NCBI GenBank assembly: GCA_009840545.1
Contig: VXNM01000010.1
Location: forward strand, 840,627 to 904,626
Reading direction: 5' to 3'
DNA from: Gammaproteobacteria bacterium
Lineage (GTDB): Bacteria; Pseudomonadota; Gammaproteobacteria; Pseudomonadales; Azotimanducaceae
Length of the DNA stretch: 64,000 nt
Made by a program: the position numbers and the translations under genes. The notes beneath the pieces are model-generated. The model was not told the origin of the DNA. It was given only the letters and a program-made list of their open reading frames with translations, and ran no database searches. Below are positions 9,676 through 19,003 of this stretch, piece by piece; the first letter of the stretch is position 1; every line of letters starts with the position of its first letter.

Positions 9676-10808
9676 ATCAACAAACGTTCCAGTATGCGCT
9701 CGTAGATGAGCGTGAGCGTCTCAAGTTCCTCAAGATTTACACATTCGTTGTACTTGTGGATTGTGGCGTTTACAGGACCCAATTCGACAGTTTCGACACC
9801 GTGTGGCGCAATGAATCGACCGTCAGATGTTCCCCCAGATGTGGAAGGAACGGGACTTGTGCTGGATTCAGCTTGGACGACGTTGAACACCGTGTGCATG
9901 AATTCGCCTCGCTTTGACAGAAAAGGCAAGCCGGACTGTTGCCACTCTATTCGATAGTTGAACTCGTTTCCTAACAGATTGAGCTCTTGTTCCACCACCT
10001 CTTTCAAGTCGTCAGGAGTCTGTTCGGTATTGAACCGGAAATTGAAACTAACAGAAATCTCTCCAGGTATTACATTGTGTGCGCCTGTTCCAGAATTTAC
10101 ATTGGAAATTTGAAAAGTGGTCGGTGGAAATGCTTCATTTCCCTCGTCCCATACACGGTTGGCCAATTCGCTTAGCAACGGTAATGCTCTATGCACGACA
10201 TTCGGAGTCTTCTCCGGATAGGCGACATGTCCGATCGATCCTTCGATGATCAACTCTCCATTCAGTGAACCGCGTCTTCCGATTCGGATCGTATCCCCGA
10301 TGATTGATAGCGATGAGGGTTCTCCTATGATGCACCAATCAAGAAGTTCGTTACGGCGCAGTAGTTCAGACATCACGTGGCGCGTTCCGTGGATCGCAGG
10401 TCCCTCTTCATCACTCGTAATAAGAAACGCGATGGAACCTCTGTGGTTTGGATGTCTTGAAACGAATCTTTCGGTTGCTACAACCATTGCCGCGACGCTT
10501 GATTTCATGTCGGCTGCACCACGACCGTAAAGCCAGCCATTCGCTATGGTTGGTTCAAATGGTGGAGTATTCCAACGGTCGAGATTTCCCACTGGAACGA
10601 CATCGGTGTGCCCAGCAAAGGTGAGCAATGGTTTTTGAGAACCACGCCGACACCATAAGTTGGACACGGAGTGTGCCGGCATGTGTTCGACTTTGAATCC
10701 AGCTTGGCTTAGTCGGTCAGCAATTAGGTCTTGGCAACCTCCATCATTGGGCGTTACGGACTCACGAGAAATGAGGTTCATTGCCAAATTAATGGTTTTG
10801 CTATCCAA
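9672..10808 (-). CDS. dapE: Succinyl-diaminopimelate desuccinylase DapE
   Basis: Hydrolyses N-succinyl-LL-2,6-diaminopimelate in the succinylase branch of lysine/meso-DAP synthesis. It is an M20-family dinuclear zinc enzyme. Metal and catalytic residues are visible in FAGHTDVVPVG (His67, Asp69), GRGAADMKSS (Asp ~100) and TSDEEGPA (catalytic Glu-Glu). The C-terminal zinc ligand His falls in NATIHKYNE, and the FGTSDGRF-like region appears as GTSDGRFIAPHG. The 378 residues match the family. It lies 170 bp downstream of dapC, the preceding transaminase of the pathway, on the same strand. Confidence 0.96.
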   Translation of the reverse strand: MDSKTINLAMNLISRESVTPNDGGCQDLIADRLSQAGFKVEHMPAHSVSNLWCRRGSQKPLLTFAGHTDVVPVGNLDRWNTPPFEPTIANGWLYGRGAADMKSSVAAMVVATERFVSRHPNHRGSIAFLITSDEEGPAIHGTRHVMSELLRRNELLDWCIIGEPSSLSIIGDTIRIGRRGSLNGELIIEGSIGHVAYPEKTPNVVHRALPLLSELANRVWDEGNEAFPPTTFQISNVNSGTGAHNVIPGEISVSFNFRFNTEQTPDDLKEVVEQELNLLGNEFNYRIEWQQSGLPFLSKRGEFMHTVFNVVQAESSTSPVPSTSGGTSDGRFIAPHGVETVELGPVNATIHKYNECVNLEELETLTLIYERILERLLI

Positions 10809-10978
10809 AGTTCAAATTCCTCTATTTGCTAGTTTTGAAGCGCAGAATTTTCAACATGAAATCGGAAAGGCCAAGAGTCTCGAAGCAAACGATATTGTTG
10901 TGCACGGCATTCGGCAGTTCACTCCATTTCTCTGATTCCCAAATCGGAGGGCCGACAGCCTGTGTAGTGATAGTACTT
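10809..10978 (-). other. Intergenic gap between dapC and dapE
   Basis: These 170 bp separate two genes of one pathway. In many relatives dapD and/or an ArsC-like gene sit here. Short frames cross the gap on both strands, but they have no recognisable motif and run into dapC coding sequence. I see no clear terminator or consensus promoter. Confidence 0.4.
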
Positions 10979-12166
10979 CTACGCAGTAAGATCGCTATGG
11001 GTGAAACACAATCGTTGAATTGCATCCACGCACTCATCAAGTGGAGCTACCAGTGCAATTCGAATGCGATTCGCACCCGGATTGTGTCCGTTGACAGTTC
11101 TTGCTATGTACTTGCCTGGCAGAACCGTGATGTTTTCACGTAAGAACAGTTCAGCGGCAAATTGCTCATCGTCCATTTCAATGTCAGGCCAGAAGTAGAA
11201 CGCTCCTGTGGGAAGTTCACAGCCAAACTGCGACTTGACAAGAGGATGAGTTTGTTCAAACTTTGCCCGATACAGTGCTCGGTTCTTATCGACATGGTCC
11301 TCGTTCGACCAAAGCAACTGACTCGCTTCTTGGATGATGTCTGGCATTGCACATCCATGATAGGTTCTGTATTGAAAGTAGGCTGCAATGCATTTTGGGT
11401 CTCCGGCTGCGAATCCCGATCGCAGACCGGGTACGTTGGATCGTTTGGACAAGCTGTTGAAAGACACACAATTTCGAAAGTCGTCAATCCCCAGATCCGA
11501 AGCTGCTTGCAGGATCCCACATGGGGGACATTCCTCATCGTTGTAGATCTCTGAGTAGCATTCATCTGAAGCAATCACGAAGTCGTGCTTTTGAGCGAGT
11601 TCGATCCAGCGTTTGAGCTCGTCAAGTTCAAGAGTCGCTCCTGACGGATTGTTAGGCGTACAGAGAAAGAGCAGCTTTGTTTGTCTCCAAACATTCTTCG
11701 GAACCAGGTCAATGTCTAGTTTCTCCGTACAGGGAGCGTAGTACGGATCGGTTCCTGCCAGAAGAGTCGCACCCTGATAGATTTGATAGAACGGATTGGG
11801 AAGGACGGCTCTACCTGTCGACCCTCCCAATATGGCTTGTCCGAACGAGAATAGACCTTCACGTGTTCCGTTCACTGGAAGAACCTGCGTCTCGGGATTG
11901 ATAACAGAGCCAAAGCGCTTTGCAATCCACGCAGCGATAGTTTCCCTTAGCTCACGAGAGCCTCGAGTAGATGGATAGGTATCCAAACTACTCCTCAATC
12001 GTGCTTCATCGCGGAGGAGATGGACAACTAACTCTGGGGCTTCATGCTTGGGTTCTCCCAACGCGAGAGATACATGCGGCTGATTAGAAATCGAAACGAA
12101 ATCGGATTTGAGCTGGTTCAATCGCTCGAAGGGGTAAGGCTGAAGCCTTTCGAGATATCGATTCAA
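10979..12166 (-). CDS. dapC: Succinyldiaminopimelate transaminase DapC
   Basis: PLP-dependent class I/II aminotransferase that makes N-succinyl-LL-2,6-diaminopimelate from the keto precursor. PLP-site residues are visible: TPNNPSG (171-176), ASDECYSEIY (Asp201, Tyr204) and the Schiff-base lysine in SLSKRSNVPGLRSGF (Lys241). The final Arg for substrate carboxylate is in NRIRIALV. It resembles the proteobacterial DapC subgroup (MNRYLERLQPYPFERL N-terminus), and it lies 3 bp from glnD upstream and 170 bp from dapE downstream, which supports DapC over a general aspartate transaminase. Confidence 0.92.
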   Translation of the reverse strand: MNRYLERLQPYPFERLNQLKSDFVSISNQPHVSLALGEPKHEAPELVVHLLRDEARLRSSLDTYPSTRGSRELRETIAAWIAKRFGSVINPETQVLPVNGTREGLFSFGQAILGGSTGRAVLPNPFYQIYQGATLLAGTDPYYAPCTEKLDIDLVPKNVWRQTKLLFLCTPNNPSGATLELDELKRWIELAQKHDFVIASDECYSEIYNDEECPPCGILQAASDLGIDDFRNCVSFNSLSKRSNVPGLRSGFAAGDPKCIAAYFQYRTYHGCAMPDIIQEASQLLWSNEDHVDKNRALYRAKFEQTHPLVKSQFGCELPTGAFYFWPDIEMDDEQFAAELFLRENITVLPGKYIARTVNGHNPGANRIRIALVAPLDECVDAIQRLCFTHSDLTA

Positions 12167-12169
12167 GAC

Positions 12170-14803
12170 CTATGCGACACTCTTAAGAGCTTCGTCAATC
12201 CTTGTGGTCATCGTATTCACAATAGATTGCATTCGTAGGGAATCGTTCAAGGGTTGCCCTCCACTGCCTGACACTACAAAGATGTCCTCAACTCGCTCAC
12301 CCAGCGTTGCAATGCGTGCTTCGTGAAGCTCGACATGAAGATCCACAAAAATTTCACCGACTAGAGCCAAGAGACCGGGTCGATCCGAGACGATTAGTTC
12401 CAATGTGGACTTTCCTTCGTCATTGGGTAGGGACAGTGTGACATTGGCGGGTCGGACGAATTGTGTGAGCTGCCGCGAAATACGCCGGACTCGCCTTTTT
12501 TGAAGGCGGGGAGGTTCACGAATGACGGTAAGAAGCTTTTCGGAAATCCTCTTCCTCTCCAAGTCATCCTCAATCGGTTTTCCGTGGGTGTCTAGCACCA
12601 CAAATGAGTTGTAGCACATTTGCGAAATTCCGGTTTCAATCCTGGCATTGACGACTTGCAATTGCATCTGATCAAGCGTGGAGACGCAGTGAGCAAAGAG
12701 CATTGGCCGGTTTTCCGCGTAGACGAAAACCTGTGTAGCCCGTTCGCTTTTTGCGGGACCCTCGATGTCCTGCACTAGGACAAAAGGAGTGCGCTGATCC
12801 TGGTTTTTGTGGATTGCCTCGGTTAGCTCCACTGTTAGCAATGTGTCTTGGTGCGCAGTTAGCGAATTGCGAGCATCAGTCCAAATGCTCTCAGCAGATT
12901 GAGCACTTACACCATGACTCTCAAGTAACTGCAACGATTTGCTACAAATGTCGTTAATCTGGTTTACGGAATCTGTTTCTCCTTCTTGCGGAGCTCGAAT
13001 AATCGTTCTAGTGGATCGATAAAGTTTGCTGATCAAAGTAGCTCGCCACCCATTCCACAGGTCAGGATTGGTTGCGTTGATGTCAGCAACAGTCAATGCA
13101 ACTAAGTAGCTGAGCCGGCGTTCATTACCCACCAGCGATGCGAACTTCTCCAAGACTCTCGAGTCATCAATGTCCTTCTTTTGCGCAGTGGTGGATAAGG
13201 CCAAATGGTGCTTTACGAGCCAGGAAACCAACTCTGTATCCTCAGTACTCAGCCCAAGGTTTTCGCAAAACTCTTTAGCGACTATTTCACCCAGTTCAGA
13301 GTGATCACCGCCTCGTCCCTTTGCTATATCGTGGAACAAACCTGCCAAGAACAACAACTCGACCTTTGTAATGTGGGCGAGGGCTTCAACTACGAAAGGA
13401 AAATCGTTCCGGTACCTGGACATGAAAAATCGCCGCAGGTAGCGAATAATCATGATGGTGTGTGCGTCGACGGTATAGATATGGAACAAATCGTGTTGCA
13501 TTTGCCCAATAACCCTTCCAAACGCAGGTATGTAACGACCCAAAATGCCATAGCGCCGCATTCGAGTGAGGTGGCTCGCGACCGTATAGGGCGAACGCAG
13601 CAAATTTAAGAACAGCTGACCTACAGTGGGATTTCTTCGGAAATCCTCATCAATGAGATATACGCTCTTGCGAATGAGCCGTATCGTGGACGCTCTTACT
13701 CCTGTGATTTCCTTGTGGTTCGCCATGACTACGAAGATCTCCATCAAGGCGACGGGTTGCTCCTCAAAGATCTTGTCGTGTATGACTTCAATGTACCCGT
13801 CACGCATCTGAAAGCGTTCATTGAGAGGACGAGCCTTTCTGCTTCCACCGTGAAGAATTTCTTCCTTGAAGTGCTGGAGGAGTATGTCGTTGACTTCACG
13901 CAATTCAAGCACGTGTCTGTAGTAGTCGCGCATGAACTTCTCGACGGCTAGAAGGCCGTCAGATTCAAAATAGCCGAAACGATCGGCAATCTGTCGCTGA
14001 AAGTCAAAGACCAAGTGGTCCTGGCTGCGACCTGCGAGCAAGTGCAGAGCAAATCGAACCTTCCAAAGAAAGGATCGACCTTCGAGGTATGTGTCTCGCT
14101 CTTGATGAGTGAGGAGTCCCAACTTGCAGAGCTTGTCCACAGAACTTGTGCCGAAGTGCCTCTCGGTTATCCAACCGATGGTCTGAACATCCCGTAGACC
14201 TCCTGGAGACTGTTTCACATCGGGTTCGAGCCCATACTCCACGTCGCTCCATTGTGAGTGGCGTGCATCCTGTTCGGAGCTTTTGGCGGCAAAGAACTCT
14301 TTACTTGGCCAAAGCCATCGGCTGTTCAGAGCCCGGTCTAGCTTCACAGAGAGGCCGTTTGATCCCGCAAGCAGTCGTCGTTCCATCAGTGATGTCATGA
14401 CTGAGACGTCTTTCCTGGCTTCTTCTCTGCAATCACGAACAGATCGAACACTCTGTCCTATATCAAGATTGAGATCCCAAAGCAGTCTTATGAATTCTTC
14501 AAGTCGAATATCTGTTTGGAGGCGACCTTCAACAAGCAAGAGCAAGTCGATGTCCGAGTGTGGGTGCAATTCGCCACGTCCATAGCCGCCTACGGCAAAA
14601 AGTGCTGCACTCTCGTTTTGGTCAAACCAGTGTTGCCAGATCTCAGTTAGGAAACCGTCGATGAAGTTGGATCGAGAATGGACGAGCTGATCAACGGGAA
14701 CCCCTTTCCAAAACCGATGAGCTAATGCTTCATCGGCTCGAGCGATTCTGCGCTTGAATTCTGCAAGTTGCACATTAGGCAACTCTTGGATGGGATTCTT
14801 CAT
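12170..14803 (-). CDS. glnD: PII uridylyltransferase / uridylyl-removing enzyme GlnD
   Basis: Bifunctional nitrogen sensor that uridylylates PII (GlnB/GlnK) under nitrogen limitation and removes UMP when glutamine is high. The nucleotidyltransferase motif GGYGRGELHPHSDIDLL (residues 72-88, Asp84/Asp86) is intact. An HD hydrolase domain (AGLFHDIAKGRGGDHSELG, WLVKHHLAL) is in the middle. Two C-terminal ACT domains (VFVYAENRPMLFAHCVSTLD and LELIVSDRPGLLALVGEIF) bind glutamine. The 877 residues match the family. It overlaps the upstream map gene by 29 bp. The map-glnD-dap order opposite rpsB is classical gammaproteobacterial synteny. Confidence 0.96.
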   Translation of the reverse strand: MKNPIQELPNVQLAEFKRRIARADEALAHRFWKGVPVDQLVHSRSNFIDGFLTEIWQHWFDQNESAALFAVGGYGRGELHPHSDIDLLLLVEGRLQTDIRLEEFIRLLWDLNLDIGQSVRSVRDCREEARKDVSVMTSLMERRLLAGSNGLSVKLDRALNSRWLWPSKEFFAAKSSEQDARHSQWSDVEYGLEPDVKQSPGGLRDVQTIGWITERHFGTSSVDKLCKLGLLTHQERDTYLEGRSFLWKVRFALHLLAGRSQDHLVFDFQRQIADRFGYFESDGLLAVEKFMRDYYRHVLELREVNDILLQHFKEEILHGGSRKARPLNERFQMRDGYIEVIHDKIFEEQPVALMEIFVVMANHKEITGVRASTIRLIRKSVYLIDEDFRRNPTVGQLFLNLLRSPYTVASHLTRMRRYGILGRYIPAFGRVIGQMQHDLFHIYTVDAHTIMIIRYLRRFFMSRYRNDFPFVVEALAHITKVELLFLAGLFHDIAKGRGGDHSELGEIVAKEFCENLGLSTEDTELVSWLVKHHLALSTTAQKKDIDDSRVLEKFASLVGNERRLSYLVALTVADINATNPDLWNGWRATLISKLYRSTRTIIRAPQEGETDSVNQINDICSKSLQLLESHGVSAQSAESIWTDARNSLTAHQDTLLTVELTEAIHKNQDQRTPFVLVQDIEGPAKSERATQVFVYAENRPMLFAHCVSTLDQMQLQVVNARIETGISQMCYNSFVVLDTHGKPIEDDLERKRISEKLLTVIREPPRLQKRRVRRISRQLTQFVRPANVTLSLPNDEGKSTLELIVSDRPGLLALVGEIFVDLHVELHEARIATLGERVEDIFVVSGSGGQPLNDSLRMQSIVNTMTTRIDEALKSVA

Positions 14804-15602
14804 CGCGTAGTGTCAATATTTCTCGGCCTGACTCGGTTACAAGAATCGTGTGCTCCCATTGGGCAGATAGCTTGCGATCCCTAGTAACTACAGTCCAACC
14901 ATCGGGTAGGATGCGAACGAATCGTTTTCCTGCGTTGATCATAGGTTCGATGGTAAACGCCATGCCCTCCTTGAGAACCATGCCGGTATTGGGCTCTCCA
15001 TAGTGCAGAACTTGAGGTGCATCGTGAAATACCCTTCCAATTCCGTGGCCACAGAATTCACGAACGACAGAAAAGCGATTGGCTTCAGCAAATTTCTGTA
15101 TTGCGTAGCCGATGTCTCCTAGTGTGCTTCCTGGCTTGACGGTATCAATCCCTCGATACATGCATTCCTGCGTTGTCTCGACCAATCGGCGAGCCAATAC
15201 CGAGGGTTCGCCGACGAAAAACATCTTGCTGGTGTCTCCGTGAAATCCGTTCTTGATGAGAGTGACGTCGATATTGAGGATGTCTCCCCTTCTAAGGATT
15301 TTCGAATGGGATGGAATCCCATGACACACGACGTTGTTCACAGACGTGCAAGTGGACTTGGGAAACGGTGGCTGGGACTCGGAGTTAGTGTAATTGAGGG
15401 GTGCGGGCGTGCAATCGAGTTCTTCCGTCATGAATACGTGGCACTTCTGATCGAGTTCGTCAGTCGAGACACCCGGATGTATATGCTCACCGATCATCTC
15501 GAGGACCGTCGCTGCGAGCTTGCCGACATCGCGCATATTCGCTATGTCTTGCTCATTAAGTATCGGAGGCTCTTCCAAGACTTTTCGAACAGAATTTGTC
15601 AA
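14775..15602 (-). CDS. map: Methionine aminopeptidase, type I
   Basis: Removes N-terminal Met from nascent proteins in the cytosol. The type I metal-binding set is present: the NIDVTLIKNGFHGDTSKMF segment (two Asp ligands), EFCGHGIGRVFHD (His), FTIEPMIN (Glu) and QWEHTILVTESG (Glu), plus the substrate-site His in VVCHGIPS. At 275 residues it is slightly longer than E. coli MetAP because of a short N-terminal extension (MTNSVRKVLEEPPILNEQ). Divergent from rpsB as in E. coli; its 3' end overlaps glnD. Confidence 0.96.
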   Translation of the reverse strand: MTNSVRKVLEEPPILNEQDIANMRDVGKLAATVLEMIGEHIHPGVSTDELDQKCHVFMTEELDCTPAPLNYTNSESQPPFPKSTCTSVNNVVCHGIPSHSKILRRGDILNIDVTLIKNGFHGDTSKMFFVGEPSVLARRLVETTQECMYRGIDTVKPGSTLGDIGYAIQKFAEANRFSVVREFCGHGIGRVFHDAPQVLHYGEPNTGMVLKEGMAFTIEPMINAGKRFVRILPDGWTVVTRDRKLSAQWEHTILVTESGREILTLRDEESHPRVA

Positions 15603-15905
15603 ATGGGGATTGCTAGTAGCCGAGTACAGTTCGCACAGCTCTCGAACTGCGTGAATCTTATCAAGCTGCTTAGACCGGCTGCAACGAGCTACGAAGCGTG
15701 GATTCTATCTGACATCGTGGCATCGCCGATATAATCGACACCGAAAAATACCGGATCAGTTCGAACCGAGCCGGTCCGGAAGAGTAGACGTGTGAGCTTC
15801 AAGGCGTTTCACGGGTGGTTCCAAGTTCAGCATTGAACGGAACGAATTCAACGCCTGGTCACACATCAAAGCGCTTTGGCGCATGACAACCCGGAGATAC
15901 TTGCT
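15603..15905. promoter_or_regulatory. map / rpsB divergent regulatory region with rpsB promoter
   Basis: This 303-bp stretch has no supportable gene and separates map (reverse) from rpsB (forward). On the forward strand a perfect -10 TATAAT is at 15730-15735, with CTGACA at 15709-15714 as a near-consensus -35 and a rather short 15-bp spacer. Transcription from there would give an rpsB leader of about 160 nt. In gammaproteobacteria the rpsB leader is where S2 represses its own synthesis, but I did not fold this leader. The start-deciding Shine-Dalgarno GGAG is at 15893-15896. The map promoter was not located. Confidence 0.6.
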
Positions 15906-16784
15906 ATGAGCGAAATTGGCATGCGCGACATGCTCGCAGCCGGAGTTCACTTCGGCCATCAGGCTCGCTACTGGAATCCGAAAATGGCACCTTTCATTTT
16001 CGGTGTCCGAAACCACGTTCACATTATTCACCTCGAGCGCACCGCCGAAGCATTGGACGACGCGCTCACTGCGGTTCGTCGCATAGCGGCGCAGAACCAA
16101 AAAATACTTTTCGTGGGCACAAAACGGGCTGCCCAGCGCGTCATCAGGGAACAAGCCCAGCGAGTTGGAATGCCTTATGTAGACCAACGTTGGTTGGGTG
16201 GAATGCTCACTAACTACAAGACGATACGACAATCCATCAGAAAACTGAAAGAGCTCGAGGAACAGGAAGAAAAGGGCACTTTCGATTTGCTCACTAAGAA
16301 AGAGGCGTTGCAAAAAAGACGAATGATGGATCGGCTCGAGAGGGGTCTTGGCGGTATCAAGGATATGGGAAGTCTGCCAGACGCACTATTCGTGGTGGAT
16401 GTCATGCACGAACGCATTGCTGTTGTGGAAGCCAACAAATTAGGGATTCCAGTAATTGGAGTTGTGGATACCAATAGTGACCCGCGCGGAGTCGACTGGA
16501 TCATCCCGGGTAACGACGATGCAATTCGCGCCGTTCGTCTCTATGTCACTGCGGTTGCCGATGAAGTGCTTGTGGGAAAGAACATTGCTCAAGGTGGAAT
16601 CACCATCGAGGAGTTTGAAGAACGCAAACAGAAGGAGAAAACCGCAGATCAGGTTGAATCGGAAGATGTTCAAGCCAATGCTGAGCCGACACCGGAGATC
16701 GAATCCGATTCGGAAGACTCGGATGACTCAACGGAGCCTGAAGCCAGCTCTGATGAAGAAAATTCCACGGACGACAACGAATAG
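15906..16784 (+). CDS. rpsB: 30S ribosomal protein S2
   Basis: Small-subunit ribosomal protein needed for S1 docking. The start is the ATG at 15906 ([19 protein letters not shown]), the family N-terminus, with GGAG 9 bp upstream; an ATG 30 bp earlier adds non-family residues. Conserved blocks [32 protein letters not shown] and [12 protein letters not shown] are intact. It has an acidic Ser/Glu/Asp-rich tail of about 50-60 residues after the core ([20 protein letters not shown]), beyond the ~241-residue E. coli protein. It is followed by tsf with 38 bp between, the usual operon. Confidence 0.97.
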   Translation: MSEIGMRDMLAAGVHFGHQARYWNPKMAPFIFGVRNHVHIIHLERTAEALDDALTAVRRIAAQNQKILFVGTKRAAQRVIREQAQRVGMPYVDQRWLGGMLTNYKTIRQSIRKLKELEEQEEKGTFDLLTKKEALQKRRMMDRLERGLGGIKDMGSLPDALFVVDVMHERIAVVEANKLGIPVIGVVDTNSDPRGVDWIIPGNDDAIRAVRLYVTAVADEVLVGKNIAQGGITIEEFEERKQKEKTADQVESEDVQANAEPTPEIESDSEDSDDSTEPEASSDEENSTDDNE

Positions 16785-16822
16785 TCTGTTTGAATTTAAA
16801 TTGACTGAGAGAAATGCATGCC

Positions 16823-17620
16823 ATGGTTGATGTAGCAAAGATCAAGGAAGTTCGAGAACGAACCGGTGTTGGGTTCGGTGACTGCAAAAAAGCGCTGGAA
16901 GAAGCAGATTGGGATATTGAATCAGCACTGGACGTGCTACGAAAGCAAAGTGCTGTTAAGGCCGCAAAGCGAGCGGACCGTGATGCTTCAGAAGGGCGAC
17001 TGGCATTGAAAATTTCGGACGATGGTTCAGCGGGTGCGATAGTCGAGGTGAATTCCGAAACCGATTTCGCTGCTCGCAACGAACGATTCGTTCAGTTCTG
17101 TGAACGTGCTGTAGATGCGGTAATTGCAGACGGTCCAGAAGCAATCAATGCATTGGAGAAAGACAGAAACGAATTGATTTCGGCAATTGGCGAAAACATC
17201 TCAATACGACGGGCGGAACGTTTAGTATCTTCCGGCGGTGTAGTGGCTGGTTACCTTCACGCCACTGGAACGGTGGGTGCAATTGTAGAGCTGAGCAGTG
17301 ACGCTGGGGAGTTGAACAAGAATGTCGCCATGCACGTGACTGCGGAGAACCCTCTGGTTGTGAACGCGGGTGAGCTTCCTCAGGATGTGATTGATCGCGA
17401 AACAGAGATCTTCACGACTCAAGCTAAGGAGACCGGCAAACCTGACCGCATTGTGGAGAACATCGTCCGCGGCAAGTTGGCGAAATTCAAAGCGGAGTCT
17501 TGTTTGAACGAACAACAGTACATCTGGGATCGGGATCAACGGGTCGGAGCGCTGCTTGCGGCTAGTGGAACGGAGTGTCGCAAGTTTGTGCGATACCAGG
17601 TCGGCGAAGGTATTGCGTAG
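16823..17620 (+). CDS. tsf: Elongation factor Ts
   Basis: Guanine-nucleotide exchange factor for EF-Tu. The N-terminal UBA-like helix set with VRERTGVGFGDCKKALEEADWDIE and the core TDFAARNERFVQF (the TDFV-type motif contacting EF-Tu) identify it. At 265 residues it is a little shorter than the E. coli protein. I chose the ATG at 16823 (MVDVAKIKEVR) because it fits the family start and has GAGAGA about 10 bp upstream. The in-frame ATG at 16814 would add only three residues and leave little room for a ribosome site. It is the second gene of the rpsB-tsf-pyrH-frr operon. Confidence 0.95.
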   Translation: MVDVAKIKEVRERTGVGFGDCKKALEEADWDIESALDVLRKQSAVKAAKRADRDASEGRLALKISDDGSAGAIVEVNSETDFAARNERFVQFCERAVDAVIADGPEAINALEKDRNELISAIGENISIRRAERLVSSGGVVAGYLHATGTVGAIVELSSDAGELNKNVAMHVTAENPLVVNAGELPQDVIDRETEIFTTQAKETGKPDRIVENIVRGKLAKFKAESCLNEQQYIWDRDQRVGALLAASGTECRKFVRYQVGEGIA

Positions 17621-17672
17621 AAATTGCTTAGCGTCTTCAGGACTCCGTCATATGCTGTTGTAAGTCCTGGGA

Positions 17673-18404
17673 ATGAAGTACCGACGCATCACGCTAAAAC
17701 TTTCGGGAGAAGCATTTAGCACACCCGAGAGCGGATTAATTGATGCGGGTATTGTTTCCCTCTTGGCGACCCAAATCACCGAACTCTCCAAACTAGGCAT
17801 TGGAATTTCGATTGTTCCCGGAGGAGGCAATGTATTTCGCGGTCGCGACCTGACCGTTGAAGCCCAGGACATAGGCATCAATCCACTTTCGGCGGATCAG
17901 ATCGGAATGCTTGCAACCGTGATGAACGCGCTTGTGTTGCGTGATGCATTGGCAAGCATGCATGTTCAATCTATTCTGTTCACTCCCCACGCGATCAACG
18001 GAGTGACTCTGGGTTTTTCTCGCCATCGTGCTATGGCGGAACTAGAGCAAGGCAACGTTGTTGTTTGCGCCGGCGGTACGGGGAATCCGTTATTTACGAC
18101 AGACACAGCTGCGGCGTTGCGTGCAATAGAACTCTCTTCAGATGTCGTATTGAAGGCCACTCACGTCGATGGAGTCTACGAGGACGATCCGAAAACAAAC
18201 ACGGAAGCACGTAGATTCGAGAATCTGACATTTGAAGAAGTAATACAGCGAGATCTAAAAGTAATGGATCTTGCTGCGTTCGCATTGTGTCGGGAAAACC
18301 AAATGCCGATAATTGTTTATAACCTCAATTCGCCCGACGCATTGACTAAGATTGTGAAAGGTGCGAATGTAGGCACTCTAATTTGCAACTCCGATTGGAG
18401 TTAG
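17673..18404 (+). CDS. pyrH: Uridylate kinase
   Basis: Phosphorylates UMP to UDP in pyrimidine synthesis; hexameric amino-acid-kinase-fold enzyme regulated by GTP and UTP. Motifs KLSGEAF (residues 8-14), PGGGNVFRG, the aspartate-rich middle and FTTDTAAALRA are all present, and the 243-residue length is standard. GGGA lies just before the ATG. It sits 52 bp after tsf and ends 5 bp before frr, a conserved arrangement that ties nucleotide supply to translation. Confidence 0.97.
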   Translation: MKYRRITLKLSGEAFSTPESGLIDAGIVSLLATQITELSKLGIGISIVPGGGNVFRGRDLTVEAQDIGINPLSADQIGMLATVMNALVLRDALASMHVQSILFTPHAINGVTLGFSRHRAMAELEQGNVVVCAGGTGNPLFTTDTAAALRAIELSSDVVLKATHVDGVYEDDPKTNTEARRFENLTFEEVIQRDLKVMDLAAFALCRENQMPIIVYNLNSPDALTKIVKGANVGTLICNSDWS

Positions 18405-18409
18405 TAGAC

Positions 18410-18967
18410 ATGATCGACGAAATCAAAGACGATGCCGGCACGCGAATGGACAAAACGCTCAATGCGTTGAACGCCGCGTTTGCTCGTATACGAACCGGTC
18501 GAGCCAATCCTGCGTTGCTCGATACCGTTTCGGTCGAATACTTCGGTACTAAGGTTCCTGTGAAACAGGTTGCATCCATCACAGTTGAGGAAGGTCGCAC
18601 ACTTGTAGTTTCTCCGTGGGAAAAGTCGACGCTCGTCGATATCGAGCGTGCAATTCAGGGTAGTGATTTGGGGCTCACTCCAACAAGCAATGGGGAAGTG
18701 ATCCGCCTACCGTTACCGCCCCTGACGGAGGAAAATCGTAGAGATCTGATTCGGCATGCGCGATCCGAAGCGGAACATGCTCGGATTGCCGTCCGAAACA
18801 TTCGACGAGACGCCATACATGATGTAAGGGAACTCATGAACGAAAAACTCGCAACCGAAGATGAAGCACATCAAGCGGAACGAGAATTGCAGGAAATTAC
18901 AGACAACAAAGTCAATTCGATCGATAACGAACTCGCGATCAAGGAAAAGGACTTACTTGATTTTTGA
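18410..18967 (+). CDS. frr: Ribosome recycling factor
   Basis: Splits post-termination ribosomes together with EF-G. Start set at the ATG at 18410 (MIDEIKDDAGTRMDKTLNAL), giving the canonical 185 residues. A frame extension to 18383 lies inside pyrH and has no family match. Conserved signatures are RIRTGRANPALLD, the hinge PLPPLTEENRRDLI and the C-terminal basic helix with AVRNIRRDA. It is the last gene of the rpsB-tsf-pyrH-frr group and is followed closely by uppS. Confidence 0.97.
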   Translation: MIDEIKDDAGTRMDKTLNALNAAFARIRTGRANPALLDTVSVEYFGTKVPVKQVASITVEEGRTLVVSPWEKSTLVDIERAIQGSDLGLTPTSNGEVIRLPLPPLTEENRRDLIRHARSEAEHARIAVRNIRRDAIHDVRELMNEKLATEDEAHQAERELQEITDNKVNSIDNELAIKEKDLLDF

Positions 18968-19003
18968 CTGCCATATCGGCGTGTCTTGGAATTGTGGGGT
19001 GAA

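Noticed and set aside
10822-11143. Overlapping short frames around the dapC-dapE gap, one ending GLSDFMLKILRF as in some ArsC-like proteins
   Set aside because: The resemblance is too short, the frames enter dapC coding sequence, and no Cys-x2-Cys or Spx motif exists.
15756-16313. 185-codon reverse frame across the rpsB leader and 5' half
   Set aside because: Lies antisense to the highly conserved S2 gene, carries no recognised motif and mirrors its codon pattern; treated as a shadow.
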